Numbered from the stretch's first letter, positions 35,001-49,083 are shown. The stretch: 64,000 bases of DNA from Deinandra increscens subsp. villosa (GCA_039602395.1 JBCNJP010000025.1:99004124-99068123); one strand, 5' to 3'. Notes: a model not told the origin generated them from the letters alone. Translations and numbers: made by a program.

Positions 35001-35782
35001 AGGGACCGTTTGGTTCGTGAATTAATTTGTTGGATTTTTACTTTGAATTGGAATTGAATTTGAAATTTCAAAAGAAACTAGAAAGGAATTTTAAAAACAA
35101 AGAAATTTAAAAGAATTGGAATCCGGTTGAGGGACGGCGTGTAAGTCTGACGACGAGTTGGGTCGGGTCGGTCCGGTTAGACGAACGGATCGGCCGGTGG
35201 GGCGCATCAATTGGCATGTTGGGTCGGGCGGTTGGTGAGGCAAGGTGGTGGGGTGCGTCGGGACAGTCTTGTCGGTTGGTTCGGACAGCAAGGCATGGCG
35301 GGGCGATCAGGACGGTTCAGCCATCAAAAAAGATCCAGTCGGGCGTAGCTCCTTCTGGCCCGAGCTGGTCGAGCAGCGACACATGTTAATTCCAAAGGGT
35401 TTGATTGGATGGCGACATTTATTGGTATGGAAGGAATGTGAAATATTTCATAACTAGGAGTCTAGGAATGAATATAAAATCAAATCAAATGAAAGACTTT
35501 GATAGAACTTAATCAAATTTCAAATCCTTTATTAACCGAACACATTGAAAATAAACTTCAAATTCAATTTCAATTAACTTTAGAAACCGAAATCATTATG
35601 AAATGGATTTCAATGAAATTGAAATTCAAATTTCACTGAAATCCTACAACACATTGAAAAAGGAACTTCAAATTCAATTTCAATTAACTTTAGAAACCGA
35701 AAACATGATGAAATGGATTTCAATGAAATTGAATTCAAATTCCACTGAAATCCTACAAAATTCTACAAACCAAACGGACCCA
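35001..35782. mobile_element. hAT-like foldback element with GGGACCGTTTGGTT ends and a GC-rich insert
   Basis: The left end GGGACCGTTTGGTTCGTG mirrors the right end AACCAAACGGACCC. Inside, 35113-35390 is G+C-rich (GGTCGGGTCGGTCCGG), unlike its surroundings. Near the right end a ~108-bp unit containing TTCAATTAACTTTAGAAACC is duplicated in tandem (about 35543-35650 and 35651-35760). No clear 8-bp duplication. Confidence 0.55.
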
Positions 35783-36642
35783 AAGAAACACTCATAATTC
35801 TTTCCCCAATGGTAGATCTAATCTTAAGTTGCTTCTCTTATACTTATGAGTTCGAAATTGCGATGGAAAATAACGTTTTATGTTACTATTGATTTTATAA
35901 ACCTTTCGCTTACAACTTTCAAATGAGTTCGAAATTGCATGAAAAATAATCATCAAAAAGCATAACGTTCTATGTTACTATTGAATAATAGATTATTGAT
36001 TGGCTATTTAATAATAATTAAGAATGATTATAAAGGAACCCCAATAAATCACAAATCCTTGTTAAGATACAATTACAATGACCATAATTACAAAAGAAAC
36101 GTATTTAACTCCTAAACCCTAGTCGCGATATAATAACGATAATTACAAAACAAACCTAATCAAATTACAAATTCTCTAATTATGATAAAGATGATTACAG
36201 TAATCTTATCTACACAACAAATTATTATATCTAATATATGTACATTCTTTCTAATCCTAGTTATTAATATATCGATCGCCTATATATTTCTATCAATTAG
36301 TTACTTTATATATGATAGACATCATTTAATTGTTTTCCATAGATTAAATATATGATATAAATTCAAAATCAAGATAAAATAGTATAAATCGACGGCACTT
36401 AAGAGATTATTAATGTTTTATAATAATCCGAGGAGAAAGAGAAAACTAGTGGTATCACAAGCTTCTATGATCAATCCTTTGTTTTTTTTTCTTTTCTTGT
36501 TTGTTTGTATCCATACCCTAAATTCAAGATTGATTTTCTATAAATTAAAAACTCACCATTTATTCTTATAAGTACCTTTTCAAACAATCCCAATATTCAT
36601 ATTCATAGAATCATACTCACTGCCTTTGAAGCTTAAACCACC
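35783..36642. other. Intergenic region and 5' flank of the subtilase
   Basis: AT-rich. No gene or clear repeat ends seen; the last 100 bp should be the subtilase 5' UTR. Confidence 0.4.
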
Positions 36643-39600
36643 ATGAACACTTCTCCATATCTTCTTCCACTTCTTCTTTTGCTACCTCTTTTAGCCTCAT
36701 GTGATGACACCAAGGTTAAGTTTTACAAACACATAAAACTTATAATAAGTGTTTTTTTTTTTTACTTCTTTCTTTTCTTGTGTTAATTGAACATAAAGAC
36801 GTGTGAATTACGCGTTGTGAATAAGTTTAATTTATGCAAAAAGTGAATAAGTTATAAGCATGTGTTTTGTTTGCATGAGTTTAATTGGTTATATTATTAT
36901 GGGCAGGTGTATGTAGTGTACTTGAGGCATAATGATGATGGTGGAAAGAAAACATTCGATGAGATTGAGGAAAGCCATCTTTCTTACCTATTTTCAGTCA
37001 AAAAGTTAGAAGATGGAGCAAGATCTTCCCTCCTTTACAGCTATAAGCATAGCATCAATGGCTTTGCCGCCTTGCTTACTGCCGAGGAGGCGGCTCAACT
37101 CTCCGGTAAACCACCACCACCAGTCCACCACCACCCTCACTCATATTGACCTCATGTAATGATGTAAAGTCGTAAATTATTACAGAAGAATAAAAAGAAA
37201 ATTTGCTTTATAAAAGTCCACAATGTGCTCTTTCTTTTTGCAACAAAAAGTTTACCACGTGAATTCATTATTGAACTTTGTCAGTACTCTAAAAACAGTT
37301 TAATTTATTTTTCTAACGAATAATAATAAACCTTGTTCTTAATTTGATACACTACTTTTCCTACATATTTTGATACTGATAGACTAGACTAGACGCCAAC
37401 CTTTTGGTATACAATTATATATATATATATTGCATCTTTAATTGTAATTTTTATCCATCAAATGGTTCTAACAAGGTTAAATAGATACATAGTTTAATGG
37501 TGGGCTTACATTATAGTTGCTGATAACTTTACAAATAGTGTATTAACCAGGAACAGGACTACATATATCCATTGATAAATAAAACACTTATTAAATATTT
37601 AATGATTTTTGTTTGAATAAATAAAGGGTTTAATCTTTTAAATATGAATAGATATGGAAGAGGTAGTGAGGGTGATACCAAGCCATGAAAGGGAATATTC
37701 ACTGCATACCACAAGATCATGGGAATTTGCAGGCTTAGATGAAGAATTAAAACCAAAGCAAATGGATAGAGAGGACTTGTTGTTCAGATCTCAATATGGA
37801 AAGGATGTCATTGTTGGCATGATGGATAGTGGTATTTTTCTTCTCTTTTTATATCTTATATTCTTTTTCACATCTTTAAAAATAATACAAATTTTAGAAC
37901 GACTCGATAAACATCATCAGTCAAACAATATATCCACTGTGAACAAAAACCGCGGAACCGTATTCATATCAGTGTGGAATATTCTTGGCTTCATTATGAT
38001 ATCAATAGGTTTGATTAATACTTTTACATGTTTTCTTATTAACATAAATCTAACAGGAGCTCAAAAAGTAGAGAAGTTTAAACAATACTTAAATGAGTGT
38101 TAATTAATTTTATATTATATAATATAAATATAACTTTTTTATGTGTAAAAATATTGTATTGGTGAAGGAGTGTGGCCAGAATCAGAGAGCTTCAATGATA
38201 GAGGAATGGGACCCATTCCAGTTTCTTGGAAAGGTATCTGCCAAACCGGACACAGTTTCAAGTTATCACACTGTAACAGGTCAGCCAGCATTTTTCTTCT
38301 TTCATTATATTTTTCATACTATAAATGTTATAATTTAAAAATGTAAAAGAAAATAATAATTTAGTCTCAACTTTTAACCATTTGATTTAAAAGACCTCTA
38401 TATATCCTGTAAATAATCTATTTTTCTGGCTCTACTACTATGCACACAAGCAAGTTGTAGCAGGTTTAACTGATTTTTTTTAAATGGATTTTATATTAGA
38501 ATGGACCAATCATGATAATGACATCTTGAATAGATGAAAAATAGTGGTGTGTGATTGGAAAGCCAAGATTGTCTATTTCATAGAATACAAATGTTGACCT
38601 AATAAGTCAGACATTGGTGGTTACTCACTCATTTGGCTGTTTCTTGGGTAATCTTGTGACTTATAGTTTTCCCATGCTTCTTTCAGTTGAACCCCAGGCC
38701 ACCATGTTTGCACCTTGCACCCTTCCAAAAATCATGATTGACCATTTGTTCAATCATAATAATATAAAAATAAGCAATCATCAACCAAATAATTGAAAAC
38801 CTCCTTGAAAAGAATCCATTTTTTTATTATTCATGTTTGAATTTGAATAATAAATGAATTATAATTGTGACAGAAAACTGATAGGAGCTAGGTATTACCT
38901 CAAAGGTTATGAAGCACGATACGGGCCTCTAAACACCACGAATGATAGTCGATCCCCTCGTGACATGGATGGACATGGGACCCACACAGCATCAACGGTC
39001 GGAGGCCAAGGGGTACCTAACGCCTCATCTCTCGGTGGATTTTCCCGTGGGACCGCCTTTGGTGGTGCACCATCGGCACGCCTGGCCATCTACAAAGTCT
39101 GCTGGCCCATACCTTCCAAAGGTAAAGAAAACGGGAACACGTGCCTCTTTGAAGACATGTTAGCCGCTTTTGATGATGCCATTCAAGATGGTGTTCATAT
39201 ACTCAGCATTTCTATTGGGTCATCAAGCCCACTTGATTACACACAAGATGATCTTGCACTTGGAGCCCTACAAGCTGTTAAACATAACATTTTGGTTGTT
39301 TGTAGCGGAGGCAACGAAGGCCCAACCCAATCAACAGTGGTTAACACTGCCCCATGGATTCTCACTGTTGCTGCTAGTTCCATTGATCGGGCTTTTGTTG
39401 CCCCGGTTCAGCTCGGAAATGGCAATAAAGTCAAGGTGAATACCTACACAACTATATTTATCGCTTAAACTAATATGTCAAAATGTCAACAAACTAAAAA
39501 GTCAAACCTCTTTTTTACAGGGACAGTCAGTTGCTCCATACAAGCTACCAAAGAGGAAAATGTACCAGCTTGTATATGCAGGAGATGTTGTGAATGCAGA

Positions 39601-40989
39601 TGTACCTAAAACATACATAGCAGGGTAATTAATTCAAAATTCTACATTCCACAACAAAACTGACATTTTAAGAAAAACAATAATCAGAATATAATGAATC
39701 TTGAAATGAATCACTTATGCAGTCAATGCTTACCTGGTTCTTTATCCCCTCAAAAAGCCAAGGGCAAAATTGTGTTTTGCTTGCGAGGAAACGGGACCAG
39801 AGTTGGAAAAGGGATGGAAGTGAAACGGGCTGGCGGGATCGGTTACATTTTAGGAAACAGCCCGGCAAATGGAGCCGAGTTAACTGTAGATGCTCATGTT
39901 CTTCCAGCAACTGCAGTTACATCAGATGATGCAATAAAAATTCTTAAATACATAAATTCATCAAAAACCAGCACAGCATACATATATCCAGGAAGAACTG
40001 TATTACAAATTAAACCAGCTCCATCAATGGCTGCCTTCTCAAGTAGAGGCCCGAATGCAATTTCACCCGGGATTCTCAAGGTAACCGATTTAATCCTGAT
40101 ATAAAAAAGCTAGCTTCAAGTTTTTTTCTTTTAACTTCTTTAACCAATTCAATCAATAATTTTGTTTTTTTTTTTTTGTAGCCTGATATTGCAGCACCAG
40201 GTTTGAATATATTAGCAGCATGGACAGAAGGCAATTCTCCTACAAAGATAGAGGGTGACCACAGAAGAGTAAAATACAATCTACTTTCAGGAACCTCAAT
40301 GGCTTGCCCTCATGTAGCGGCTGCAGCTGCACTGCTTAAGGCAATCCACCCTGATTGGAGCAGCTCCGCCATAAAATCTGCACTTATAACCACTGGTACA
40401 ACTTTCACAACATGAATCAACCTATATGATTATTTGAGAATTAATTTATTTTTTTTGAGTTACAGCTGGAGTAGTAAACAATGCTGGGACGATAATAACC
40501 GATGCATCAGGCAAACAGGCGGATCCATTCCAATTCGGGTCGGGTCATTTCAGACCAGAAAAAGCAGCTGACCCTGGGCTCGTCTACGATGCTTCATACG
40601 CTGATTACATTTTATTTCTTTGCAATCATAGTGCCTTAAAATCCAACACAACTTTCAACTGCCCCAAATCCACGCCTTCCGTTCAGAATCTAAACTATCC
40701 ATCTTTCAGTTTCCCGGATATAAACAGCAAAGTGACCGCAAAAAGAACCGTCACGAATGTTGGTGGTAAAGGGAGCGTTTACTTTGCTAGCGTAGAACCG
40801 CCGTTGGGGATTACGGTTAAGGTGTCTCCACCTGTTTTGCATTTTAACCGTGTGGGTGAGAAGAGGAGTTTTGAATTAACAGTGGAAGGAAATGAGAGGA
40901 TGCAGAAAGGTGTGTACTCATTTGGGTGGCTCACTTGGAGTGATGGGATTCATACTGTTCGAAGTCCTATTGCAGTATCTATGAAATGA
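36643..40989 (+). CDS. SBT5.6: Subtilisin-like serine protease, SBT5.6 type, nine exons
   Basis: Exons 36643-36714, 36907-37105, 37652-37831, 38168-38279, 38874-39435, 39521-39624, 39723-40080, 40182-40395 and 40466-40989, all GT-AG and in phase. CDS 2325 bp, 774 aa. A signal peptide (about 1-20, poly-Leu) indicates secretion to the apoplast or wall. The I9 inhibitor prodomain follows (VYVVYLRHN to HTTRSWEF). The S8 domain has the whole catalytic set: Asp149 in VGMMDSG, His222 in DGHGTH, the oxyanion Asn near 335 (GGNEGP) and Ser568 in SGTSMACPH. A protease-associated domain lies between (CLPGSLSP to about residue 480), and a fibronectin-III-like C-terminus carries KRTVTNVG. The motif set GMGPIP, HCNRKLIGARYY and GSGHFRPEKAADPGLVYDAS is closest, from memory, to Arabidopsis SBT5.6 (At5g45650). 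Substrate unknown. Confidence 0.95.
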
Positions 40990-42736
40990 TTTAACATGAT
41001 GAATGAAATGATTAGAAAGATGATGAATAATTAAAGAAGAACATACTCATGAATACGAAATCTAAGAAGTTGCAGATTTAGTTATCTGGTGAAGTTTTCA
41101 TTGTTATTTGTCTATTTGTTCGTAACAATCTTAGATTCTGTATCTTAGAATGACAGATACGTAAGGCTGCGATTGGTCGTTCACAATTCCAGTTACCTGA
41201 TACACGATACGTGATTTTGAACTTAGGGTTTGCAAAAGGGACTAATTTATGCTCTGTAAATTTGAATTCAAATACAGGAATTGCGATAAAATATCTTCAA
41301 ACCGAAATAATCCATAGATAGACGAAGAAACATGCGGTAACTTGAATATCAAACTTTCAATTTCAGTAGTGAAAAGTAAAACTAAAAACAGAAAAGGTTG
41401 ATCACAACTTACATATCACGTTTCCTGGGTTGCGAAGAGGAGTTAGCAAAGATATTATCGCCGTGCCGGAGCAGATTGAGCCTTTCGCACCGATCGTCGA
41501 GGCGCCAGGAGTCCACAGAGCAACGAACGAGTGGTAGCCTCCTCTAGCGGGAGAGACATTGCTTCCCTCCTCCTTTGGAGTAAAAGTATATTTTTTTCCA
41601 AAACATAGGTTTTGGATATATAATTTACCGTACTCTTTTCATTCGGAGAAAATATATAACTTTATAATTTTAAATAATTTTAAGAGGGAATACGCAATTC
41701 ATTTTTAGGTGAGTTTATTGTGAGAAGTTTAATTTGAATAAGAAGGATAACAAAGAATCATAGCTATTAGATCTTCAATTAAATGAAGATCTATGACCTA
41801 AAATTTTCCTAGATAGAATTAAAGAGAAAAAACTAAAAAAACAAACTTCTTATTTGAACCTCTCCTTGATTTTTTATCAGATCAAGATCCAATTACTGAA
41901 ATTCATTTTTATCCTTTTTACCCAAAACAAACTTTTTATTTGAACCTCTCCTTTAATTTTTTTCCCCCAACAACTCAGTTCCTAGTAACTCTTTAAACTT
42001 TACGTTTCTTTATTGTAAATGATGTAATTTTTCAATCGTACTCGATAGTAGTATCGTTAAATGTAATAACGACATTAAATGTAATAACGACAGGTGCATT
42101 TACATATGTCGGACATCTCTTATATATAACAACAGGTGCATTTACATATTGTATGTAGTTTGGTTTCTTGGTGAAAGTCACTCTAAAACTTAATTGTGTT
42201 ATCTTATTGTTGGAGGTAATCTTTGTTAACTTACCGTGAACATTGTTGTAAAACTTGTCTGAGATGACCGAGTATTCCCCAAGTACTCCATCATCTTCCC
42301 CGAGTACTCATAACTCCCCAGTCGGCCTACTTGGAAGCGTCTAGCGACTTTTACAACCATGATCATAAAAAGTTAAATCTTGATTCTTTTAGGTTCCGGT
42401 CGAGAAGTCTATGAGGGCAGCTGCAATCCTAGAGTATTTTTTTAGGTTTTATAGTTTGTTTTGAATTATATGTTTATCAAACTATGAGTTTAGATAATTA
42501 TTGGTTTAGCTTTTTTATTTGTTTGTAAGTTTATTTGAATGTCTAGAAAGTAGGGATCGGAGTCCTAGCAGGAAGTATTTGTTTAGTTTAAATATGATTG
42601 TTGGATCGATGTTTTTAATATGCAAGTTAGGAGTTTCATTAAATCGTCTCATGTTATAGTTTTATTTCATTTCTGGATGGTTTTTGTTCTGGTTAACGAA
42701 TTAAGGGGTTTCACTTATTTTTGTATGCATTCACAC
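40990..42736. other. Intergenic region downstream of the subtilase
   Basis: A GC-rich block at 41430-41580 contains a 34-codon minus-strand ORF (41455-41559, starts MSLPLEEATTR) that looks like a first exon or a UTR remnant. No recognisable domain and no joinable exon. The rest is AT-rich. Confidence 0.35.
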
Positions 42737-42844
42737 ACAGGGGCAAAGAATACTAAAGGCCCGGGGGTCGGCCCTGGTTTTTCACTTAAAGAATTAAGAT
42801 TTTATCCTGTCTATTCGAAAAAAAATTATATATTGACCCCCCCC

Positions 42845-43647
42845 CCCCCACCCAGGGGCGGACCTATATTAGGCCCAGGGGGTCCCCGGGGACCCCTCAA
42901 CTTCGTAGGTAAAGTGGAAATTATGTGAATCGGTTTTTAAATTTTTTTTTACAGGAGCCATTAAATAAATATTTTGGTAAAGTAAAACAAATTAATTCTC
43001 CACAGCCTAGTGGTTATGCCCTCCGATGAATTCCAAAAAACCGCTAGTTCGAATCCCCCCGTGCTCTTCCTTTTCCATTTCCCGAGTTTTTTTTACTTAT
43101 TTTTGTATACATGGGGGTAATTGCCCATCCTTTTTTTCAATAAATTTACTAGGGGTAACACACTTTTTTCTCACTTTTATTTTTTATTATATTTAGTGGG
43201 GAGAGTAAATAAGGGTAACGCACGGTGAGTTTCGGACAAATTTATAAATCTATTGACCATTCTTCCATTTTCACCTTTTAATTACTTTTATTATATATCC
43301 ATTCTTTTCAAATACATTTATCCTAGACCCCTTTTATAACGAAACTACTATAATGTATAAAAATATATATATTTTTTTGAATCGGCTTCATTCGAAACAA
43401 AATTGTTGATCATCCTCATTTTGTCTATGATATTTTTATTGAAATCTTGCATCATCCTCATTTTTTTCTATATTATTAAAATTCTAATGACGATATTTCT
43501 TTTGTTTTTGTGTCGTATTTATCTTATGTGACCAACCGATCCGAACCAAATTTCTTTATGAAACTGAAATATTTAAAAATAGTGACTCCATAAAAAAAAA
43601 TTGTGGACCTCCTGAAAAACTTTTCTAGTTCCGCCCCTGCCCCCACC
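42845..43647. mobile_element. hAT element (42853-43639) with 8-bp TSD
   Basis: Terminal inverted repeats CAGGGGCGGACC and (inverted) CAGGGGCGGAAC, flanked by the 8-bp duplication CCCCCACC at 42845-42852 and 43640-43647. 787 bp, no transposase, so non-autonomous. It landed in a poly-C tract. A further CAGGGGCAAAG terminus at about 42738 suggests an older related element just outside. Inside it lies a tRNA-like SINE stretch. Confidence 0.85.
43001..43110 (+). repeat. tRNA-derived SINE-like stretch inside the hAT element
   Basis: ACAGCCTAGTGGTTATGCCC resembles a pol III A box and AGTTCGAATCCCCC a B box, spaced about 40 bp, followed by T-rich sequence. It lacks a full cloverleaf, so it is not called as a tRNA. 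Confidence 0.4.
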
Positions 43648-46600
43648 ACCCACCCACACCAAGAGAGGACCCTCTTTGCATCTTCCAATCCTAAAATAAT
43701 TCATGTTCAGTTTGTGCGAGTTTGCTTATGGCGACCAAAGACCAAGACTCCAAGAGCTTTTAGTTTCGACCAAACGACTAAACGACCAAGGGTTAAGGTG
43801 CGAGTTCGACATAGATTTTCACCTCATTTCCATCTCTTTTTAAAACTTTCACCATTATTGGTACTTGATTCAAGAAACTATGGTTTTTAAAATTTAAATA
43901 TTTTGGGGTAATTACTAATTAGGTAGTTTTTGTGATCTTTGCCTCTTTGGTGTTTAATTTTGTGTTTTTATTATGAAATATACATTAGTGATTTAGTCTT
44001 GAATTCTTAAATTCTTATTATTTATTTCACTATTTGATTATACATTGTTGTCTTGTACTCTTGTTTGAATATGATTTGTGAAAGTACGTTAAATTCTTGA
44101 ACAATTGAAGAAATAACAAGTCATAACTCAAAATTTTGGATTCTTTAAGCAAATCTAAGGTTAGTACTTTTGTAGAACTTGAAACTCGATCATTATTGAC
44201 TATTTGAGTATTTTCTTAAACGAAATATATATTGTTGTTTATTAGTTGTTTGAGAAATGAGCTGCAATATGATAATAGGTTAGTAATGTTTACGGATCGG
44301 TTTTGCTTATATATCATATGCTTAACTTATTAGAATTTCCCTTGGATTGTAAATCAATATAGAAAATAGAATTAGTTTAATATTTTTTATTGAGTGCTTA
44401 CACATCAATTAGTTTTCATATTTATTTGTTCTCGTTATTCAAGTTTAACTAATACATGTTTTGTGGTGCAATTATCAATTATCCTAGTTATCTTTACACA
44501 TATATAGTTGACCAATGACTCAATCTGACCCGACCCATATATTTGGTGTCATCTCGTGTAAAACAGTGATTTAAATTTATGAGTCCGTCACAATGTAAAA
44601 TGATAAATTTAAATTTCTTATACTTTCACCCATCTGGCCACCCCTCCCCCATTTAAATATTTAAGATCCATCACCCTTCACACTCATTACCCTTAGCTTT
44701 CATGAATGATTTTCACGATGGCTATATGCAGTAGTGTAGATGTTACCCCATCAGTCTGGATGTGTTAAGGCTATTTACAAGTTGGTTTATTTTCTAACTA
44801 AACGAAATGGCAAATATGTCTTTGTCTACTTGGCCACTTGGGTTAAATATAATCAAATATGTCTTCTATTTTTTATTCTTTCTTTTTTTAGTAACTGGTT
44901 TAACAACTAATTTTTTAGACAAATAAAATTTACATACCTTTTTATAAATAACAATAAAACTTAGACTGAGGTTATATTAATTGTTATAAAATATAAAACT
45001 AAACTTTAATTTGAAAGTTAATCGATTTTAATAAAATTTATATTCGAATACCCGAGAAATAAGTTAAACAAACCACAACCGGTGTACTTAGGTTATTAGA
45101 AACAATAAAAAACTACTTTAATTTGGAATCGGTTCATTTTCGAATAAAAGCTATACAGAAATGTCAAAAAAAGAAGTTAAACAAAGCTGTTTGTTTACAT
45201 TTTGAAAAAGAAAACGTTAAACATTATAACTAGATAGAAATCAATTATATTATATGCCAAGTTAATTAATGAATAAAAGGGTGCGGGCAGCGGGGGTGTC
45301 AGTTGTCATATGGTGACTTATTCACGTACTTCGATCTTAAATAAAAGTTCATCAAAGTATATACAATTTGATAGATTATAATTTATAAATGCTCCTAAAG
45401 GCCAATATTTCATATTTGGTTTTAAAATAAAACTATTTATTTGATTGTTTCGTGTGTGTTATTTATTAAAGCCTATAAAAATATAAATATAAATATATAA
45501 GTACCGAATTGGTATTTTATTAAATAAAAGACATTGATTAATTTCCTTGTTTCTCAAGAATGGCCAGACAAGCTTATCCAGTTGGTATAATAATTTTGGA
45601 CGTAATTTGCGCAACGTGTGTTCGAAGGAGACGGTTAGTTTGGACTTTGGAGATTCCATTCAGCCACGTGTCATCTGACATGGACAGGCCCTCTTCACAG
45701 TCCTCTTACACTTGTCGATTTTATATTGCCCAAATATAAAATTCTTGAATCATTATCTAATAAATAATGAAAAGATTCTGTACAATTTTAATTTGACATA
45801 ATAACTTGGTTTAATCAGAGTTTAAGTGCAATGCAAGTTTATGTATCCCTTGATGGGCTAATTTCTCTATAATGGGCCTTTTTGTAAAAAGAAGAAAAAC
45901 CCACAGGAGTGTAGTTTTTATTTCTTTTGAACTAGGTCAATTGCTAGTTATGTAGTTTTTTTTAAAGATGACATCAATATGTTTTTTCTCTCACGATTAA
46001 AAATCAAATTAGTGAGTGTGTGAAATCACCGTTAAAAAAATAGAAAATTACATATACATAAAAATATACACATAATTGGTATACGTTGATAGGTAGGTAT
46101 AAGAGCACATCACATAAAGTAGGTGATGTCATCAATATTGTAAAACACTTTATACTACACATCATATTGTGTTATGATGATTGTAGACCTAGTAAGAAGT
46201 CGACATGTGTATTAATAGTTTACATTTGTTTTCTTTAAACTTTTATGGCGAATAACTTATTTAGTTTTTTTTCTTTAACGGCAAATATATACTCCTATAT
46301 CAAATTAAATCATGTCAAATGGGGTTTAAATGTTTAATCAAGAACCTCCAACTAGTAGACAAGATTTTTTATCAAGTGAACTCCCAAATTAAGATACGCC
46401 ACAATGTGCATGTATAATTTTAGTGGTTTGTTTTTTCTTTAATGAAATCACACAAATGGGGCCTTTAACTAAAAAGTGTATAAACATAACCACAAGTAGA
46501 TATTCATTTCAATTGGATATTTATATTATATTATAATTCATATAAGAATGATAAAATTATTTTTTATATTAATTTTTGAGAGCTTAGGGAAGCAAATGTT

Positions 46601-47417
46601 TGTCATATAAATAACTAAATAAAAAATATATGAATAAGTGATTAATAATCTAATTATACAAACAATTAATTTCATGTTTAACTAAATTATGTTCTTTTAT
46701 ATGATTTTATATTTACTTTATTTTATTAAATCTTTCATTTCCAATCTATATGATACTTTACCAATTAATTATTCAAAAATTTTACTAGTGTATGTTTTAT
46801 TGTATTATATTCTTCATTACATCATATTACACGGATACTTCGCTCTTTATCAATAAAAAGAAACGTACACAAAAAAATCATGAAACTTGCACAATAGGAC
46901 ATCACGTAAACTACATAATAGTGATCATAAACTTTTATCAAATGAAGAACTTCATGTCTTCATCCCATAATGAAAACACTTCAAGCTTTTTTAGAGCGTA
47001 CTCAATTTTTATTAGATGTTTTATTTTATAAATTAAAGTTTTTTTCCTAAATTTTTTAACGGCGAATTTACTCTACTCCTACTGCTAAACTACTCATACT
47101 AAATTACACAATGTCTGAGTTTAAACATAGGACCTCCGACTAAAATGCAAAAGCCTCCACTTTTTTTAGTAGCGATTCCAATATAGGTTTTCTAGAATAA
47201 CACACAACACTTTACATGATTTAAACTTATAACATCTAAAATGTGAGACAGGTCATGCATATATTTAATTAAGTACCAAAATGTCCAACATTAACATCTT
47301 TTTATGATTGAATTAATTTACCGAACACGAAAAGACTTTCATTGCTTTAGTAGAACAGTTATAAAATCCGATTCCTTCTATAAAGAAAGGTTATAAAACC
47401 GACACATGTGCTTATAG
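43648..47417. other. Long AT-rich intergenic region
   Basis: Short ORFs only (such as 45459-45659 minus and 46792-47031 plus), none with a recognisable motif. No clear element ends. Confidence 0.35.
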
Positions 47418-48076
47418 TTTATAATTGGGAAAATTTCACAGAAACATAACCAACTCTCAATTTTGTTCCAATTAGGTCACTTAAACTTTTTTTTGTTCCA
47501 ATCAGGTCACTCAACTTTAAAATATGTTCTAATCCTAGATAAATGACTTAATTAGCAGGTAACCTTATCAATTTTATAAAGAAAAAACTGATTATTTAAT
47601 AAAAATAAATTTTTATTAAATCGAATTTTTAATAAAAATGATTTTTTTTATAAAAAATCGAAATTTTATTAAAATTTTTTTTTATAAAAACGAACTTTTA
47701 TATAAACAACGTTTTTTATAAAAAACAAAAAAACGTTTTAAAAAAAACGTAATAAAACGTTTTTTATAAAATAATTCGTTTTTATAATAATACGTTTTTT
47801 ATAAAATTTCGATTTTTTATAAAAAAAATCGTTTTTATTAAAAATTCGATTATATAAAAGTTAGTTTTTTATAAAAAAAATTCTTTTTTTATAAAAAAAT
47901 CAGTTTTTATAAATATTTTTTTTATAAGGTTACCTGCTAATCAGGTCATTTATCTAGGATTAGAACATATTTTAAAGTTTAGTTACCGCTAATTGGAACA
48001 AAAAAAAGTTTGAGTGACCTAATTGAAACAAAATCGAAAGTTGATTATGTTTCTACAAAATTACCCCTTTATAATT
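47418..48076. mobile_element. MULE-type MITE, copy 2 (element 47427-48067, 9-bp TSD)
   Basis: A 641-bp element nearly identical to the copy in OBAP intron 1 (1465-2106), same orientation. Ends GGGAAAATTTCAC and inverted GGGGTAATTTTG. Perfect 9-bp duplication TTTATAATT at 47418-47426 and 48068-48076. No coding content. Confidence 0.9.
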
Positions 48077-49083
48077 TATATACGTGCAAAGAAGAGATTA
48101 TTATAGCCAATTAAAATGCCACACATAATTCTAACGAGTTGACAAGGTATTTAAATTTCGTTTTTGTGTCTTGGGTGTTATTTTTGATCCGTTAAATTTT
48201 ATTTTTCTTGAAACGGTATTAATTAATTAATGGAACGATTAAAAGACATATTTAAAATAAGGGATTTTTTTAGTGGTTTTGCAATTTTTCTAATCCACCT
48301 GCAAGTAAACTTATGCAATTAAGCGTTAAAAGGCCTTGATTTTAATAAGGCTGAAATTAGTAATTCTTATTAAAAATAAATTACAAAATATATATCTATA
48401 TTTTCGTCATTGTAGACATATAGTAATAAAACTGTAATATAAAAGAACACAAAAAAAAAAAGACGTTACATAAACATAAACATATTTAAACAAAAAGTTT
48501 TATCGGGTTGTTTTGACTGTAACAATTGATTAAACTAAGATGTTAGCGGTAGTTAAAGTTTTTTTTTCTTCGTGTTCAACAAGGATTCCTTACATCCGAT
48601 ATCACGTCTTTTTAGACAAACGAGTGATAAATTTTTATAAATTAATAATCGGTTTACGGTCACCTGGTTTACGATTTGACATTTAAAACCAATCATGTAA
48701 ACCTAATAGAATGATTAATATTATTACTTTTTATTATATCAATATAAAGACGCACTAGTACAAAACTGGCTTTTAAATGCGGTTTGGATTTATTTTTAGG
48801 AGCGGTTCAATTTAAAGACCGCATTTAATGTTAAAAACCGCTTAAAAATAAATATTAAAGAAGATAGATTTCTGTCAACCGCATCAAAATATGAAATTCA
48901 AAAAATTAGAAAAAAATCCTGTATCACCGCATTAAAAAAGACTACATTTAAAATAATATATTAATTATTCGGAAATATAAAATGTAAAAAAACAAACCGC
49001 ACAAAAAGGAGTTACATATTTCTAGCTAAAAATGTATATTTAAAATAATATTAAATTAAAATGTAAAAAAAAATAGACACGAC

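Noticed and set aside
35091..35457. Two ORFs in the GC-rich island
   Set aside because: Low-complexity composition and no motif; they lie inside a foldback element.
38907..39439. Several ORFs overlapping subtilase exon 5 in other frames
   Set aside because: They lie across a conserved S8 protease exon and have no domain of their own.
41455..41559. 34-codon minus ORF starting MSLPLEEATTR in a GC-rich patch
   Set aside because: Too short, no family recognised, and no second exon could be joined; kept only as a note in the intergenic entry.
43003..43075. Possible tRNA gene with AGTTCGAATCC
   Set aside because: Box spacing and missing stems do not allow a cloverleaf; it lies inside a hAT element.
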